A DNA stretch of 64,000 bases. Origin: Melanopsichium pennsylvanicum. Lineage: Eukaryota; Basidiomycota; Ustilaginomycetes; Ustilaginales. Within the stretch, counting starts at the first letter, position 1, and every line of letters starts with the position of its first letter. Of this stretch, positions 11,680 through 21,197 are shown piece by piece. The translations under genes and the position numbers were made by a program. The notes under the pieces are model-generated. The model was not told the DNA's origin and searched no databases. It saw only the letters and a list, made by a program, of their open reading frames with translations. Location: assembly GCA_900208305.1 (NCBI GenBank), contig OAPG01000013.1, positions 124,001-188,000 of the forward strand. Reading direction: 5' to 3'.

Positions 11680-14600
11680 ATGAGTGCCGTCACTCCTACA
11701 AGCCCGAGCTTCCCGCTCACCATGGGCACAGGCGCAATGCAATCTCAATTCGTTGGGCCATCCTCCAACGCAGGCAGCCCGCGCTCACGCCCAACCACAC
11801 CGCTCTCAGCAGGCTTCATTCAATCAGCTACTACATACGATGATCTCGCGCGTTGGCAAGATACAGACGTCGCCGCTTGGCTCAACACCAATCGTCTCGC
11901 GCACCATGCTTCCACTTTCGCCGAAAACGACATTCGCGGCTCCATCCTCCTCGATGTGGATCAAGCAGCCCTCAAACACATGGGCATCACCATGGTCAAG
12001 GATCGTGTTCGTATTCACGCCGCCATCAAATTACTCAATAAACGCTGTGCTGACGCCGCCATTGCACGTAGACCCAGCGTTGCATCCTTACCGCCCTTGT
12101 CACCCTTGGCATCCCATCCGCTCTACGCAAATGAGGGCGAGATTGAGTATCTCCAGCACGACCACATATCCGACTCTTCTTCCGAGCTGAGCTTTGGCAT
12201 CAATTCGATGGGCATGCGTCGAGGCCAGATGCGTCCACCACCACTCACTCTCAAACAATCCACCTCGCGTGGCATGCCAGCTCACGCATCACCCGCAAAC
12301 TCACTCAACAACAACCAACGCTTCGCCCCCAGCGCTGCCCGAGGCCTCACTTCCGGTGCGGCTCGTGGCAGCGTATGGAATACCTCTTCCTCCGCCTCAG
12401 CCAAGCCAGGCACTGCAGACGGTGGCGCCCTTCAACGCAAACTCAACGCGATCGGTAGCACGGCTGCTCCCGCAATCGTTGGCGCTTCGTCCTCCCTCTC
12501 GTCCTCACGCCATCCACTCGGTCACAACATTCAGAACGGTCGACCTAGCACTGCCACCGGTGCAAGCGGCTACTCGAGCGCTACAGCATCACATCCATCG
12601 CGCTCCGCTCTCATCTCAAGCAGTCCGACAGCCGCCTCGTTCGGCAGCGCCATCAGCGCCAATTCTGGCCGTCCTTCCACTGCCACGGGTGCACAAACCT
12701 ATTCTACCAGCATGGCCGGTGCAGCCTCTTCAAGCAGAGACGCCTACTCGCCACTCACACCCATCTCCGAATCCAACTCACACGGCACCACTCCAACCAC
12801 ACCCTCCGCCGTCCAGCAACAGCAGCAAGCAGGCTACGCTGTCGGCCGAGGTCCCTTTGCCGCGTCTCAGCGCTACGCCGCTGCTTCTTCGACCTCGTCA
12901 CAGCAGCAATCCTCGTCCGGCGGTGCCATCCGACGCATCGACAGCGGCGAAGGCTACTCCCAGCTTGCTGGCTATCAGAACCCAAACCCGCCAACACTCG
13001 AAGATCTCAAGCGAAGGACCATCAAGTTCATCAGCGAAGAAGACAATACCACGCGCATCGTCAACGTCAGCGACTGCCGCGACGCGTACGATGTCATGGC
13101 TCGTGTGCTCAAGAAGTTCGGCAAGCCACCCAGTGGCAACAGCTACACGCCCACTGCGGATCAGGGTCCCACGGGTGATGAGTTGGGTGCGGTTGAGACG
13201 TGGGGTATCTTTGCCACCAGTGCAGATGGTCAAAACACCAAAGCGCTGTCGGATAACGAGTTGTTGGCAATCTGCCACGCTCCACAGCCACACGATCCGC
13301 TTCGTGAACGTGGACTGACTCTGCGCAGAATTCCCAATCATCTCCCAGGCGAGGATGCACGCAAGGTTCCCGTCAGGTCCGGCAGGAATAGACTCGAAGC
13401 ATTCTTCGGTGAGCGCATGCCAGTCGCTCAGATGCAGCCCGCCGGGCCGGGCTCCGGCACCAACGACGAAGGCGATGCCGGCAGTGTCACTATCAGTGGC
13501 AAGAAGATGAAACGCGCATCCACTGTCAGTATCATGTCCGGTCTTGGAGTGGGTCCCTTCAGCAGCAGCAGTAGTCACAACAATTCCAACCATGGTAGCG
13601 ACAGTCACAGGGACAGCCACAAGGCCGAGGGAAAGCATGCTTCCTCCAAAAAGGAGTCCAAGCACCTCTCGCCGACAGCCATCACCAGCAAACCCAGCAA
13701 AATCCGCAATTTCTTCGGTCAACGTCCTCCTTCCGAGCTCATCAACACCAACTTGGCAGACTTCTTCCCGTCAACTGACTCTAAAGCTTTGCAGCGTACA
13801 GCGAGAAGGTCGATCTATGGTAGAGCATCGGCTAGCACTCGGTCAAAGCGCAATAGTACTTGGAGCTTCGTTGCCGATCCAGATGCGCCGCCTTTGCCAA
13901 ACAAGGAGTCACTCGATGGACACATGTCGAGCCAGACACCGCTCGATCGTTCGTCTGCTTCCACGAGAGAACACCGAGGAACGACGCCCGTCATTCAAAT
14001 TGGCTACGATTCGAGATCGGAAGACGACCACTCGAGCCATGCGCACAACAGACTGTCTGCCTCACCGTCACATCTCCAGCAGCCACTTACCGGACCGCCC
14101 ACACTGCCACCCGTGGTCGGACGGGACAGCCTGGACGAGTGGTCTCGGGATCTCAAAGCGGTTGGTTCGCCCGTATCCGAGTTCAGCTCGACTTTCCAGT
14201 CCAGCAAGCATGGTTCTGGATCCTCTCAACAGCATCACCAGGGGATGCAGCACAGCATTGGACATCCAAGTCGGCCGTCGATCTCACGCCGCGCATCCGG
14301 CGAAAGCGCACGCAGCCGACGCAGCCTGGCGTCTCAGGTACGACACGGCCTCAGCGCCGCCCGAGAACGCAACGCCGACGCTGCCTCCCTGCTCACCGTG
14401 GACGAGATCACGCAAGAGGTTGAAAACCGACGCGAATCTATTTCCCTTGCCGGCGCCGGCGGCGGATGGGTGGTCGATGAAGATGGCGTTCCCATTCCTA
14501 TCCCGGGAGCTGCCTATTCTGCTCGATCTTCCTCAGCGGCTGCTTCCACTAGTCCTTCGAGCCGAGTCTCAAGTTCGTACATCCACAGCAGTCACGTCGG

Positions 14601-16368
14601 ACATATCGGACACGAGGCAGATAGCGATTCGGATGAGGAAGCCAACCAGAGCTCCGACCTCGAAGGACCGCCACGCACGACCAGAGCTCGAACTATCGCA
14701 TCCAAAGCGCCATCCATCCACGCCGCCGCTCCCGACTCCGCTGTCCTCCAAGCACCCGGTGACGAATCCGACCGTCATCTTGGAGACCCTATGGCTGTCA
14801 CCCGCTCCACCACTTCGACGGCCAGCAGTGTTTCCGAATTGAGAAGGTCCATCGATGACCATGCTGCTTACAGTACGGGTTCTGGGTCAGAATACACAGA
14901 TTCCGATGCATCCTCCTCTGGCTCTGAGACAGACGATGACGACGAGCAGGGTTCTGATGTCTACCTTCCCTCCGCCAACAAGCCGCCCATCAAATGGCAC
15001 AAGGGAGCTCTCATCGGTGCTGGCTCTTTCGGAAACGTATTTTTGGGCATGAACGCCAAGACTGGTCTGCTCATGGCTGTGAAGCAGGTCGAGCTGCCTT
15101 CTGGTGATTCGCACTTGGATCAACGCAAGAAGGGGATGCTCGATGCGCTCGAACGCGAGATCAAGCTTCTCAAGACGCTCGAGCACGAAAACATTGTGCA
15201 GTATCTCGACTCTTTCGCCGATGGAAGTCATCTGAACATTTTCCTCGAGTACGTTCCCGGTGGATCCATCGTGGCCTTGCTCAGAAATTATGGTGCATTC
15301 GAAGAGCCCCTGGTGCGAAACTTTGTAAGGCAGATCGTCAAAGGCCTCTCTTTCCTCCACAACCGGGGAATTATGCATCGTGATATTAAAGGAGCCAACA
15401 TCCTCGTTGATAACAAGGGCGGAATCAAGATCTCCGATTTCGGTATCAGTAAAAAGGTCGAAAGTGATCTGGTCCTTGCAACTAACAAAGGCGCTCAAGG
15501 CGGGGCAGCCGGAGGACAGAGACCTAGTCTCCAGGGAAGTGTGTTTTGGATGGCACCCGAAGTGGTCAAGCAGACATCGTACACGATCAAAGCAGACATT
15601 TGGTCGCTCGGCTGTCTGGTCGTAGAGATGATCAGCGGAACGCATCCATGGGCAGAGTTGAATCAGATGCAGGCACTGTTTCAGATCGGCATGGGTAGGA
15701 AACCTAGTCTACCCGATGAGATCAGTAACGAATGCCGAAATTTTCTTGAAAAGACGTTCGAGCTGGATTACAACAACCGACCTTCTGCGGACGAGCTGCT
15801 CAACCATGCGTTTATGGGTAGCGAGATGACCTTCCCCACTCCACCCGCAGGTCCTGCGGGTGGAACAGGGGGTGGTGGTGGTGGTGGTGAAGAGAATGAG
15901 GATGTGGGCCATGTCACAAATGGAGGTGAGGAGGGTGGTGGGGAAGTGTTGAATATGACAGTGGATACGACAGCTGACACCGAGACGAATGCAACGTCTG
16001 GGAGGGAGACGAAGGAAGGCAAACGACCAACTCGATCCAAATCGACAAGAAGATTGGAGAGGGAAAAGAGACATAAAGAAGCCGCCGCCGCTGCTGCTGC
16101 TGCTGCGCAAGCAACGACGGCAGCCGATTTGGGTACGCCAAATACTCCTACTTCCAATGTTGCACCTAGTGTTGGGGAGGGGTTCGCAGCTTCGACTACG
16201 GATGTACATGACGTTTCCCCAACAACGTCCAAAGTTGCATCAGCAACAGGCACAGGAGGAATGGTTGAAAGTTTCTCGACCAGTTCGATTGCTACAGCTC
16301 GTGGCCATTCAAACACAAACGATACGGTAGATTCCAGTATGGATGAGGGAGTGGATATACGTCCGTAA
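11680..16368 (+). CDS. kpp4: STE11-type MAPKKK, Kpp4/Ubc4-like
   Basis: 1562 aa in one exon. A SAM domain spans residues 55-118 (WQDTDVAAWL ... MGITMVKDRVRIHAAI). A Ras-association-like domain spans about 445-548 (RTIKFISEEDNTTRIVNVSD ... LTLRRIP). A STE11-class kinase domain spans about 1104-1378: P-loop GAGSFGNVFLG, lysine in AVKQVEL, HRDIKGAN, DFG and APE motifs all present. The regions between are Ser/Pro-rich, and the C-tail has Gly and Ala homopolymers. Order and length match U. maydis Kpp4/Ubc4 (about 1566 aa), the MAPKKK of the pheromone pathway needed for mating and plant infection, acting upstream of a MAPKK and Kpp2/Kpp6. The start is the first ATG, close upstream of the SAM domain. 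The 3' end lies only 194 bp from the retroelement nest. Confidence 0.92.
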   Translation: MSAVTPTSPSFPLTMGTGAMQSQFVGPSSNAGSPRSRPTTPLSAGFIQSATTYDDLARWQDTDVAAWLNTNRLAHHASTFAENDIRGSILLDVDQAALKHMGITMVKDRVRIHAAIKLLNKRCADAAIARRPSVASLPPLSPLASHPLYANEGEIEYLQHDHISDSSSELSFGINSMGMRRGQMRPPPLTLKQSTSRGMPAHASPANSLNNNQRFAPSAARGLTSGAARGSVWNTSSSASAKPGTADGGALQRKLNAIGSTAAPAIVGASSSLSSSRHPLGHNIQNGRPSTATGASGYSSATASHPSRSALISSSPTAASFGSAISANSGRPSTATGAQTYSTSMAGAASSSRDAYSPLTPISESNSHGTTPTTPSAVQQQQQAGYAVGRGPFAASQRYAAASSTSSQQQSSSGGAIRRIDSGEGYSQLAGYQNPNPPTLEDLKRRTIKFISEEDNTTRIVNVSDCRDAYDVMARVLKKFGKPPSGNSYTPTADQGPTGDELGAVETWGIFATSADGQNTKALSDNELLAICHAPQPHDPLRERGLTLRRIPNHLPGEDARKVPVRSGRNRLEAFFGERMPVAQMQPAGPGSGTNDEGDAGSVTISGKKMKRASTVSIMSGLGVGPFSSSSSHNNSNHGSDSHRDSHKAEGKHASSKKESKHLSPTAITSKPSKIRNFFGQRPPSELINTNLADFFPSTDSKALQRTARRSIYGRASASTRSKRNSTWSFVADPDAPPLPNKESLDGHMSSQTPLDRSSASTREHRGTTPVIQIGYDSRSEDDHSSHAHNRLSASPSHLQQPLTGPPTLPPVVGRDSLDEWSRDLKAVGSPVSEFSSTFQSSKHGSGSSQQHHQGMQHSIGHPSRPSISRRASGESARSRRSLASQVRHGLSAARERNADAASLLTVDEITQEVENRRESISLAGAGGGWVVDEDGVPIPIPGAAYSARSSSAAASTSPSSRVSSSYIHSSHVGHIGHEADSDSDEEANQSSDLEGPPRTTRARTIASKAPSIHAAAPDSAVLQAPGDESDRHLGDPMAVTRSTTSTASSVSELRRSIDDHAAYSTGSGSEYTDSDASSSGSETDDDDEQGSDVYLPSANKPPIKWHKGALIGAGSFGNVFLGMNAKTGLLMAVKQVELPSGDSHLDQRKKGMLDALEREIKLLKTLEHENIVQYLDSFADGSHLNIFLEYVPGGSIVALLRNYGAFEEPLVRNFVRQIVKGLSFLHNRGIMHRDIKGANILVDNKGGIKISDFGISKKVESDLVLATNKGAQGGAAGGQRPSLQGSVFWMAPEVVKQTSYTIKADIWSLGCLVVEMISGTHPWAELNQMQALFQIGMGRKPSLPDEISNECRNFLEKTFELDYNNRPSADELLNHAFMGSEMTFPTPPAGPAGGTGGGGGGGEENEDVGHVTNGGEEGGGEVLNMTVDTTADTETNATSGRETKEGKRPTRSKSTRRLEREKRHKEAAAAAAAAAQATTAADLGTPNTPTSNVAPSVGEGFAASTTDVHDVSPTTSKVASATGTGGMVESFSTSSIATARGHSNTNDTVDSSMDEGVDIRP

Positions 16369-16562
16369 GCCTCCACCTTTTTTGTGAATTGAAAATTTGG
16401 ATACAATGAAGGGTGAAATTACTTAGAGGGTGGGGAATTTTTAAACAAAAAAAAATGTTTGTGTTTGACATTCTGAGAAATGATAATGATGATGGTGTTC
16501 AACAAGTAAATCAGATGAACCTCCTTGCCACTTTTGTGCTGCTTGTCCTGCACTCGACTAGC
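16369..16562. other. 3' flank of kpp4 and TSD of element A
   Basis: This is the short 3' untranslated flank of the kinase gene. The last five bases (CTAGC, 16558-16562) are the left target-site duplication of element A; the right copy is 60061-60065. Confidence 0.9.
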
Positions 16563-16994
16563 TGTTAGTGCCTACCAACCGGAGTCCAAAGAGGGGGTGC
16601 TCGGCCCCCCTCCCGATTGAGCGATCGTTGTGATTGGGCCCCGACCGACCCTCTCCGGACCCCTCGCAGCGGAGCGGTCGGCCTGACACGATCCTCCTAC
16701 CGCCCAACCGCGGCTGGCCCCTCCGTACGTAGAATACGGCTGTCGGCAACCTAACATTGTAACGCCGCGGTGGGAAGTGACCGATAGCTCCTGTACCTTA
16801 CCACCCCGCCCCCCGCCTGACATGAGGTTGCCTCCGGACCTCGTCGCATGTATTACTTAGTTAGCTCTATAGCAACGCAGTAGTGTGCTCTGACCCCCGA
16901 CCGCCTGTGTCGCCCCCGCCTACGACCTCTCCGTACCCGTAGACTCCATCCCGGCTGTAGCCGCCCGCGGTATCTAGACCCTACAGCCTTAACA
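16563..16994 (+). repeat. Element A 5' LTR
   Basis: 432 bp, TG...CA ends, 5 mismatches to 59629-60060. It contains GTCGCATGTA at 16843-16852, complementary to the PBS (see that entry), which should mark the transcript start if priming is Tf1-like. Confidence 0.97.
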
Positions 16995-16995
16995 T

Positions 16996-17005
16996 TACAT
17001 GCGAC
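16996..17005 (+). promoter_or_regulatory. Element A self-primer binding site
   Basis: TACATGCGAC begins one T after the LTR end and is the exact reverse complement of GTCGCATGTA inside the LTR. It does not start with the TGG expected for a tRNA-primed PBS. The same T-plus-10 geometry with an unrelated sequence occurs in C, E and F. Confidence 0.75.
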
Positions 17006-17033
17006 CTCCCCACGGGACGACGTCGTAACCAAG

Positions 17034-18269
17034 ATGAGTACACGCTCCAACCGACGAAACCAAACAGACGCCTCCCCCCAAGCGGAGGGAGACGCTCCCA
17101 CCATCTCCCCCAGCGGAGACGAGCCCGCCAGCGTCGTTGCACCCTCGGGCGAACCGCCCGCCGCCCTGACCACCTTGGTCCAAGGGCAAGTGGATATCCT
17201 GGCGCTTCTGCGTGAAACCTCTGAACAACAGCGGCGCATTACCGCTCTGTTAGAGGCCGCCTTCTTCCCCAGGGAGGATCAACCTAGACCGGAGTCTTCC
17301 CAGCACTACCAAGGAGCAACCGCTGCCCAGGTTCCCCCGCCAACCGTAGCCCCCGTCTACGTGGAGGCCGCGCCCCGCAAGCCAGAGATTCGACTCCAGG
17401 CTCCGGAGTGAGACGGCAGCCAAGACAAACTGGAGGACTTCTTGGATCAATGCAAACTCAACTTTGAGGCTAATCCCTCCAAGTTTCCGACGGATGCCCG
17501 TCGCATCATGTTTGCCATCGGCAACATGACGGGCAAACCACGAACCCGCATTTGCAATGTGCAACAACAGGAGGGGGAGGATCCGCCCTGGATGAGCTCC
17601 TGGAGGGCCTTCTGCGCCGACCTCCGTTGCGTCCATGGCGATCCCGACCCCAGCTACACCGCACGCCTCCAACTGAATGCCCTCCGCCAGAAGGGATCAG
17701 TATCGGAGCACGCGGCGGAGTTCATGTTGCTGACGGCCAAATCGCACCTGACCGACCAGCAGCAGGCGTTGATGCTGTTCGAACAAAGCCTCCGGCCGCG
17801 CCTACGGGAAAAGCTCACCCACGTGCCGATGATCGACATCCGTGACTTCATCAACGCCGCCATTGTCACGGAGCGCCGGATGCAGGTGATACAGGAGGCC
17901 ACGACAAGACCCACGGAGTCACAGCTGCGACACCGACCGCCCCTCCCAGCCGTGACGGCCAAACAAGAGCCCCCGGAGGGACCCCGCAAAATGGAACGAC
18001 CTCCACTACCGGCCAAGGACCCTACGCGTGATGCGGCGGAACGCCTCCGCCAGCACCGACGGACCAACGGGCAGTGCTTTGGCTGCGGTGGCAGCGACCA
18101 TTTGGCCCGTGACTGCCCGAAGGCGCCCCAAACACAAACTCTCCGGGCACATGCTATTTCATTCGACAACGATTCCGGGACTATACTCGTCAACCCCATG
18201 GATGACGGGTCAGCCTCCAACCCCGACAGTGACCTATCGGATTCGGAGGATCCCCCGGAGGGAAACTAA
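17034..18269 (+). pseudogene. Element A gag (in-frame stop)
   Basis: The ATG at 17034 opens a 412-codon frame interrupted by TGA at 17409-17411 (codon 126), exactly where the retrotransposon capsid domain begins (after it: DKLEDFLDQCKLNFEANP). The rest is a normal Gag: a capsid-like helical region, a basic Pro-rich stretch and one CCHC zinc knuckle, C-x2-C-x4-H-x4-C (CFGCGGSDHLARDC), near the end. A CGA-to-TGA change would explain the stop. The true terminator TAA is at 18267-18269, inside the frameshift signal. Gag forms the virus-like particle that packages the RNA. Confidence 0.88.
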
Positions 18270-18360
18270 GGGTCGATGGGTTCCTTCGGTCCGAACCCAT
18301 CGACAACCTAAGCCAGCTCCGGGTGCTCGCCGCAGCATTCTGGGCAGCCCACCGGACCGA
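18260..18360 (+). promoter_or_regulatory. Programmed -1 frameshift signal of element A
   Basis: The slippery heptamer G GGA AAC (18260-18266) lies in the gag frame directly before the gag stop. After a 5-nt spacer comes a perfect 12-bp hairpin: GTCGATGGGTTC (18272-18283) with GAACCCATCGAC (18293-18304) around a 9-nt loop. Loop bases TCGGTCC (18286-18292) can pair with GGACCGA at 18354-18360, which would make a pseudoknot. The pol frame is exactly -1 and open from before this point. Confidence 0.85.
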
Positions 18361-19052
18361 CACTCCCGTCGTGGAGCAAGAGGGATCCGTTCTCCGGATC
18401 CATCGACACCCTACCTTACCAACCTACAAATGCTTGGTAAGCGTCGGCGACACGCAAGGCCTTGCCTTGCTCGATACCGGCGCCACCGCTTCTTTCATTA
18501 CTCCCGAAATGGTCGCAACGGCCAACATTCCTACCCACTCCCTCCGTAAATCCGTCCACGCCACATTCCTCCAGGGCATGTCGGCCGCCATCAGTCGCCA
18601 CGCGGCGGTGGATATCATCATCAACAACCACTGCATCACCTCTCGCCACCGACTCTTCATCACCCCCATGACCTCCCACAACGTGCTGTTGGGAATGGAT
18701 TGGATCGAGGCCGCCAGGCCGGAGCCAAACTATACCCTCCGTACGTGGGACCTCCGGGTCCCCCACACCGTCACGGTGCCCTCCAACCCCAAAATCGAAA
18801 AGAACAAACTCCACAACTTGGTCGGCCGGCGACAGCTGGTCTCCACTGAGGAGGACCTGCTGGTCCTCCCAGAACCGGAAGAGGAGCTACTGCCCCTCCA
18901 AGCTTCCGCGACCGACCTCGCCGTCCTACCGCCAGAGTACCGCGAGTACGCCGACGTCTTCGACGCCGAGAGGGCCGACCAATTGCCTCCCCACCGCCCA
19001 CACGACCACGAGATCAACCTGGAGGCTGGCAAAACCCCTCCCTACGGCGCAC
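18266..19052 (+). pseudogene. Element A pol, part 1 (protease to RT edge)
   Basis: The pol frame after the -1 shift. The aspartic protease motif LLDTGATASFI lies at about 18467-18499, and the flap and helix end in HNVLLGMDW. It ends in the conserved lead-in to RT (ADQLPPHRPHDHEINL ... TPPYGA), where element B is inserted. The frame rejoins part 2 (from 46097) without a shift once B and one TSD copy are removed. No ATG is needed; it is expressed as Gag-Pol. Confidence 0.88.
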
Positions 19053-19196
19053 TGTAGCAAGTCGCGCTTATTCTGGCCTCTCGGCCGGGATATGTGCGAC
19101 CACGACAAGATATCTTCTCGTCGTCGTCGTCATCCTTGTTTCCTGGAATGGATCATCTGTTCACCGCCACTCTCGACTGACCGTCTAGTCAGTACA
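19053..19196 (+). repeat. Element B 5' LTR
   Basis: 144 bp, very short for a Ty3/gypsy LTR, with TG...CA ends. The two differences from the 3' copy are both at CpG. Confidence 0.95.
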
Positions 19197-19679
19197 TGGT
19201 GACAAGAGGAGATCATCACGCGCTCGCTACCGACCCATCTTTGCCTTCTTAAATCCCAACGTTCCTCATCGTCACACCTCCTCGACGTCAACAAGCACTT
19301 CCACAACCCAGCTAGCTCGCCGCAGGATTGTGAAAGCTTCAACTTACTCTCGCTGACCCAACTTTAACTCTCTCACGGCTTCCTTCCAATCTTCGCTACA
19401 CCCTGCTTTTTGACAAGTTCTCACGCGCATTCAGCCATCTTGCTGCAGGCTCGTGTAAGCTTCGAGCTAACTTTGTCGAACATTCACGGCATCCTCGCTG
19501 CATTTGTGTTTCGCCCGGCACCTCCATTTCCACCTCCCCACCTTCTCTTAAGCTCGTTTACATCCACTTCCTTACAAACGACATCTTCGTCAATATCCCC
19601 GCCTCTCGCCTTCAACCGTTCGTCTTCCTACCGATCTCAGTGCGCATACATACCACACATACAAACACATCCGTGCAAC
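19197..19679 (+). other. Element B PBS and leader
   Basis: The PBS begins directly at the LTR end with TGGTGACAAGAGG, the TGG start expected for tRNA priming; I cannot name the tRNA. The remaining 470 bp up to the gag ATG is CT-rich with no convincing ORF of its own. Confidence 0.6.
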
Positions 19680-21197
19680 ATGGTCCACACTCGCCTGGGC
19701 ACAGACGTCACTCCGCAAGGGGGGGAAGCAGCAGCCTCTGCTCCAATCTTGGCTTCTCCAGAAGTCGTCACTTCCCCTCTCACCATTGAAGCCATCATCG
19801 CCGCTATGGACAAGAAGCTCGACGAGCGCCTCAAGGAGTTCGCCGACCGACTCCCGACTCAGACTCAATCTCGACAAAGCAAGTCCGAATCCCAGCGACA
19901 ACAACGTCTGGAGGCCGAGGCGGCCAAAGAAGCAGAGATTGCTAAAAAGCGCTTCCTTCGTCGCCACGGTATTGGCATCGGCATCGACGACAACACCATC
20001 CCTGCCGACTCCGATGTCTCGCCTACCCCCGCACCTCCCTCAGCAATCGTCTCCACCAGTTCTCGCCGCCCTTCCGTCAAGCCTGAAGACATTGGAACGT
20101 ACGACGGCAGTTCCGACTTACTCGAGTTCTTCCTGGGCAGAGTCGCTGCCCTCGTCGAGAGCAGGCAGGACCCGGCTTGGGAGTCCGCTATCATCGAGGT
20201 CCTCCCTCTCTGCCTCCGCAAGACTGCGTCCCAATGGTACCAGCTCCTTGGTTCGCCCACCCGCCGCAAGCTCAACACCAGCTGGGCCAAATGGGAAACC
20301 GCCTTGCGCAATGCCTTCCAGCCCGACGCCAGCGAGATCCGCCGTCTGGCTGATGAGCGTCGCTGGGACTGGACTAAAGAGTCTATTGCCGCGTACTTCT
20401 ACGCGAAGCTCTCTCTCCTGCGCGCCGCGTACCCCACCCGTGTTGAGGGTGATCTGCTCCACAAGATTCGCCTTGGCCTGCCATCCTCACTACAACTGGA
20501 CGTCAGGTCGCACATGGCCGCCATCCCGAACATGGACAATCTGCTGATCGAGCTGCGCAACCTTGAGGGTCCATGGCGAGCGACACTCAAGTCCAGTAGT
20601 AGCCACAGAGCCGGGCAGCGCAACGAGGTTGCACCTCAGCAGCAAGCTCAGCTGCGATTTGGTCCCCCTTTTCTCTCATCCAGCAACCATCTCGGCATCC
20701 AACGCCAGGACATGGGTCCACGAGCCCCCACGCCAACCCGCTCCGAGGCCAACAACAGGCTCCCGGCGCCAGCTGGCCTCTCAGCTAGCTACAATCCGGC
20801 CAACATCTCGTATATCCACAAGGATGGCCGCAACATCCGGGCCTACAAGCTGCCGAGCAACGGTCGACCAATCTACCTTTCCCGCTCTTGCCGTGTCTGC
20901 TCACAAGATCACTTCGGCTTTGAGCATGAGTTCCTGTCGCGTCAACCAAAGGCAGAGGCTCACATAGCACAAGCCGAACTGGAGCTAGCTCAAGCGTACG
21001 GTTACCCAACAACCTGCTTCGAGCCCATCTACATCAGCGACGACGACTCTAACAGTCCGGACACTTCCTTCGCGTCAAACAGCTCCCACTCCCTTAGCGA
21101 CACAGACACCAGCGGATCGGGCTACTCGTTTGTCCTTCCTTCCTCCACTGCAGGCGCTCAGTCGGGGAAAGGGAGGACCGCAACGTCGCAAAACTAA
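19680..21197 (+). CDS. Element B Gag
   Basis: 505 aa from the ATG at 19680, after an A-rich context (CAACATGG). Residues 35-95 are predicted coiled coil (DKKLDERLKEFADRL, EAEAAKEAEIAKKRFLRR). Residues about 140-300 match a retrotransposon Gag capsid (TYDGSSDLLEFFLGRV ... WYQLLGS ... AYFYAKLSLLRAAYP). The canonical CCHC knuckle is absent; near residue 405 there is CRVC followed by two His (QDHFGFEHEF), perhaps a different zinc site. The C-terminus is acidic and Ser-rich. The gag stop (21195-21197) is followed by pol in the -1 frame; the bases before it (GCAAAAC) are a weak slippery site. Confidence 0.88.
   Translation: MVHTRLGTDVTPQGGEAAASAPILASPEVVTSPLTIEAIIAAMDKKLDERLKEFADRLPTQTQSRQSKSESQRQQRLEAEAAKEAEIAKKRFLRRHGIGIGIDDNTIPADSDVSPTPAPPSAIVSTSSRRPSVKPEDIGTYDGSSDLLEFFLGRVAALVESRQDPAWESAIIEVLPLCLRKTASQWYQLLGSPTRRKLNTSWAKWETALRNAFQPDASEIRRLADERRWDWTKESIAAYFYAKLSLLRAAYPTRVEGDLLHKIRLGLPSSLQLDVRSHMAAIPNMDNLLIELRNLEGPWRATLKSSSSHRAGQRNEVAPQQQAQLRFGPPFLSSSNHLGIQRQDMGPRAPTPTRSEANNRLPAPAGLSASYNPANISYIHKDGRNIRAYKLPSNGRPIYLSRSCRVCSQDHFGFEHEFLSRQPKAEAHIAQAELELAQAYGYPTTCFEPIYISDDDSNSPDTSFASNSSHSLSDTDTSGSGYSFVLPSSTAGAQSGKGRTATSQN

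Noticed and set aside
12194..13722. Long overlapping ORFs (up to 374 aa plus, 274 aa minus) inside the kinase gene
   Set aside because: GC-rich, Ser/Pro-repeat coding sequence leaves other frames open; the SAM/RA/kinase frame explains the region.
18266..19052. Frequent CTCCGG/CCGGAG hexamers in element A as a second dyad system
   Set aside because: Most fall on Leu-Arg codons (CTC CGG) in coding sequence and show no fixed spacing by eye; codon bias explains them unless a count against codon-shuffled sequence says otherwise.
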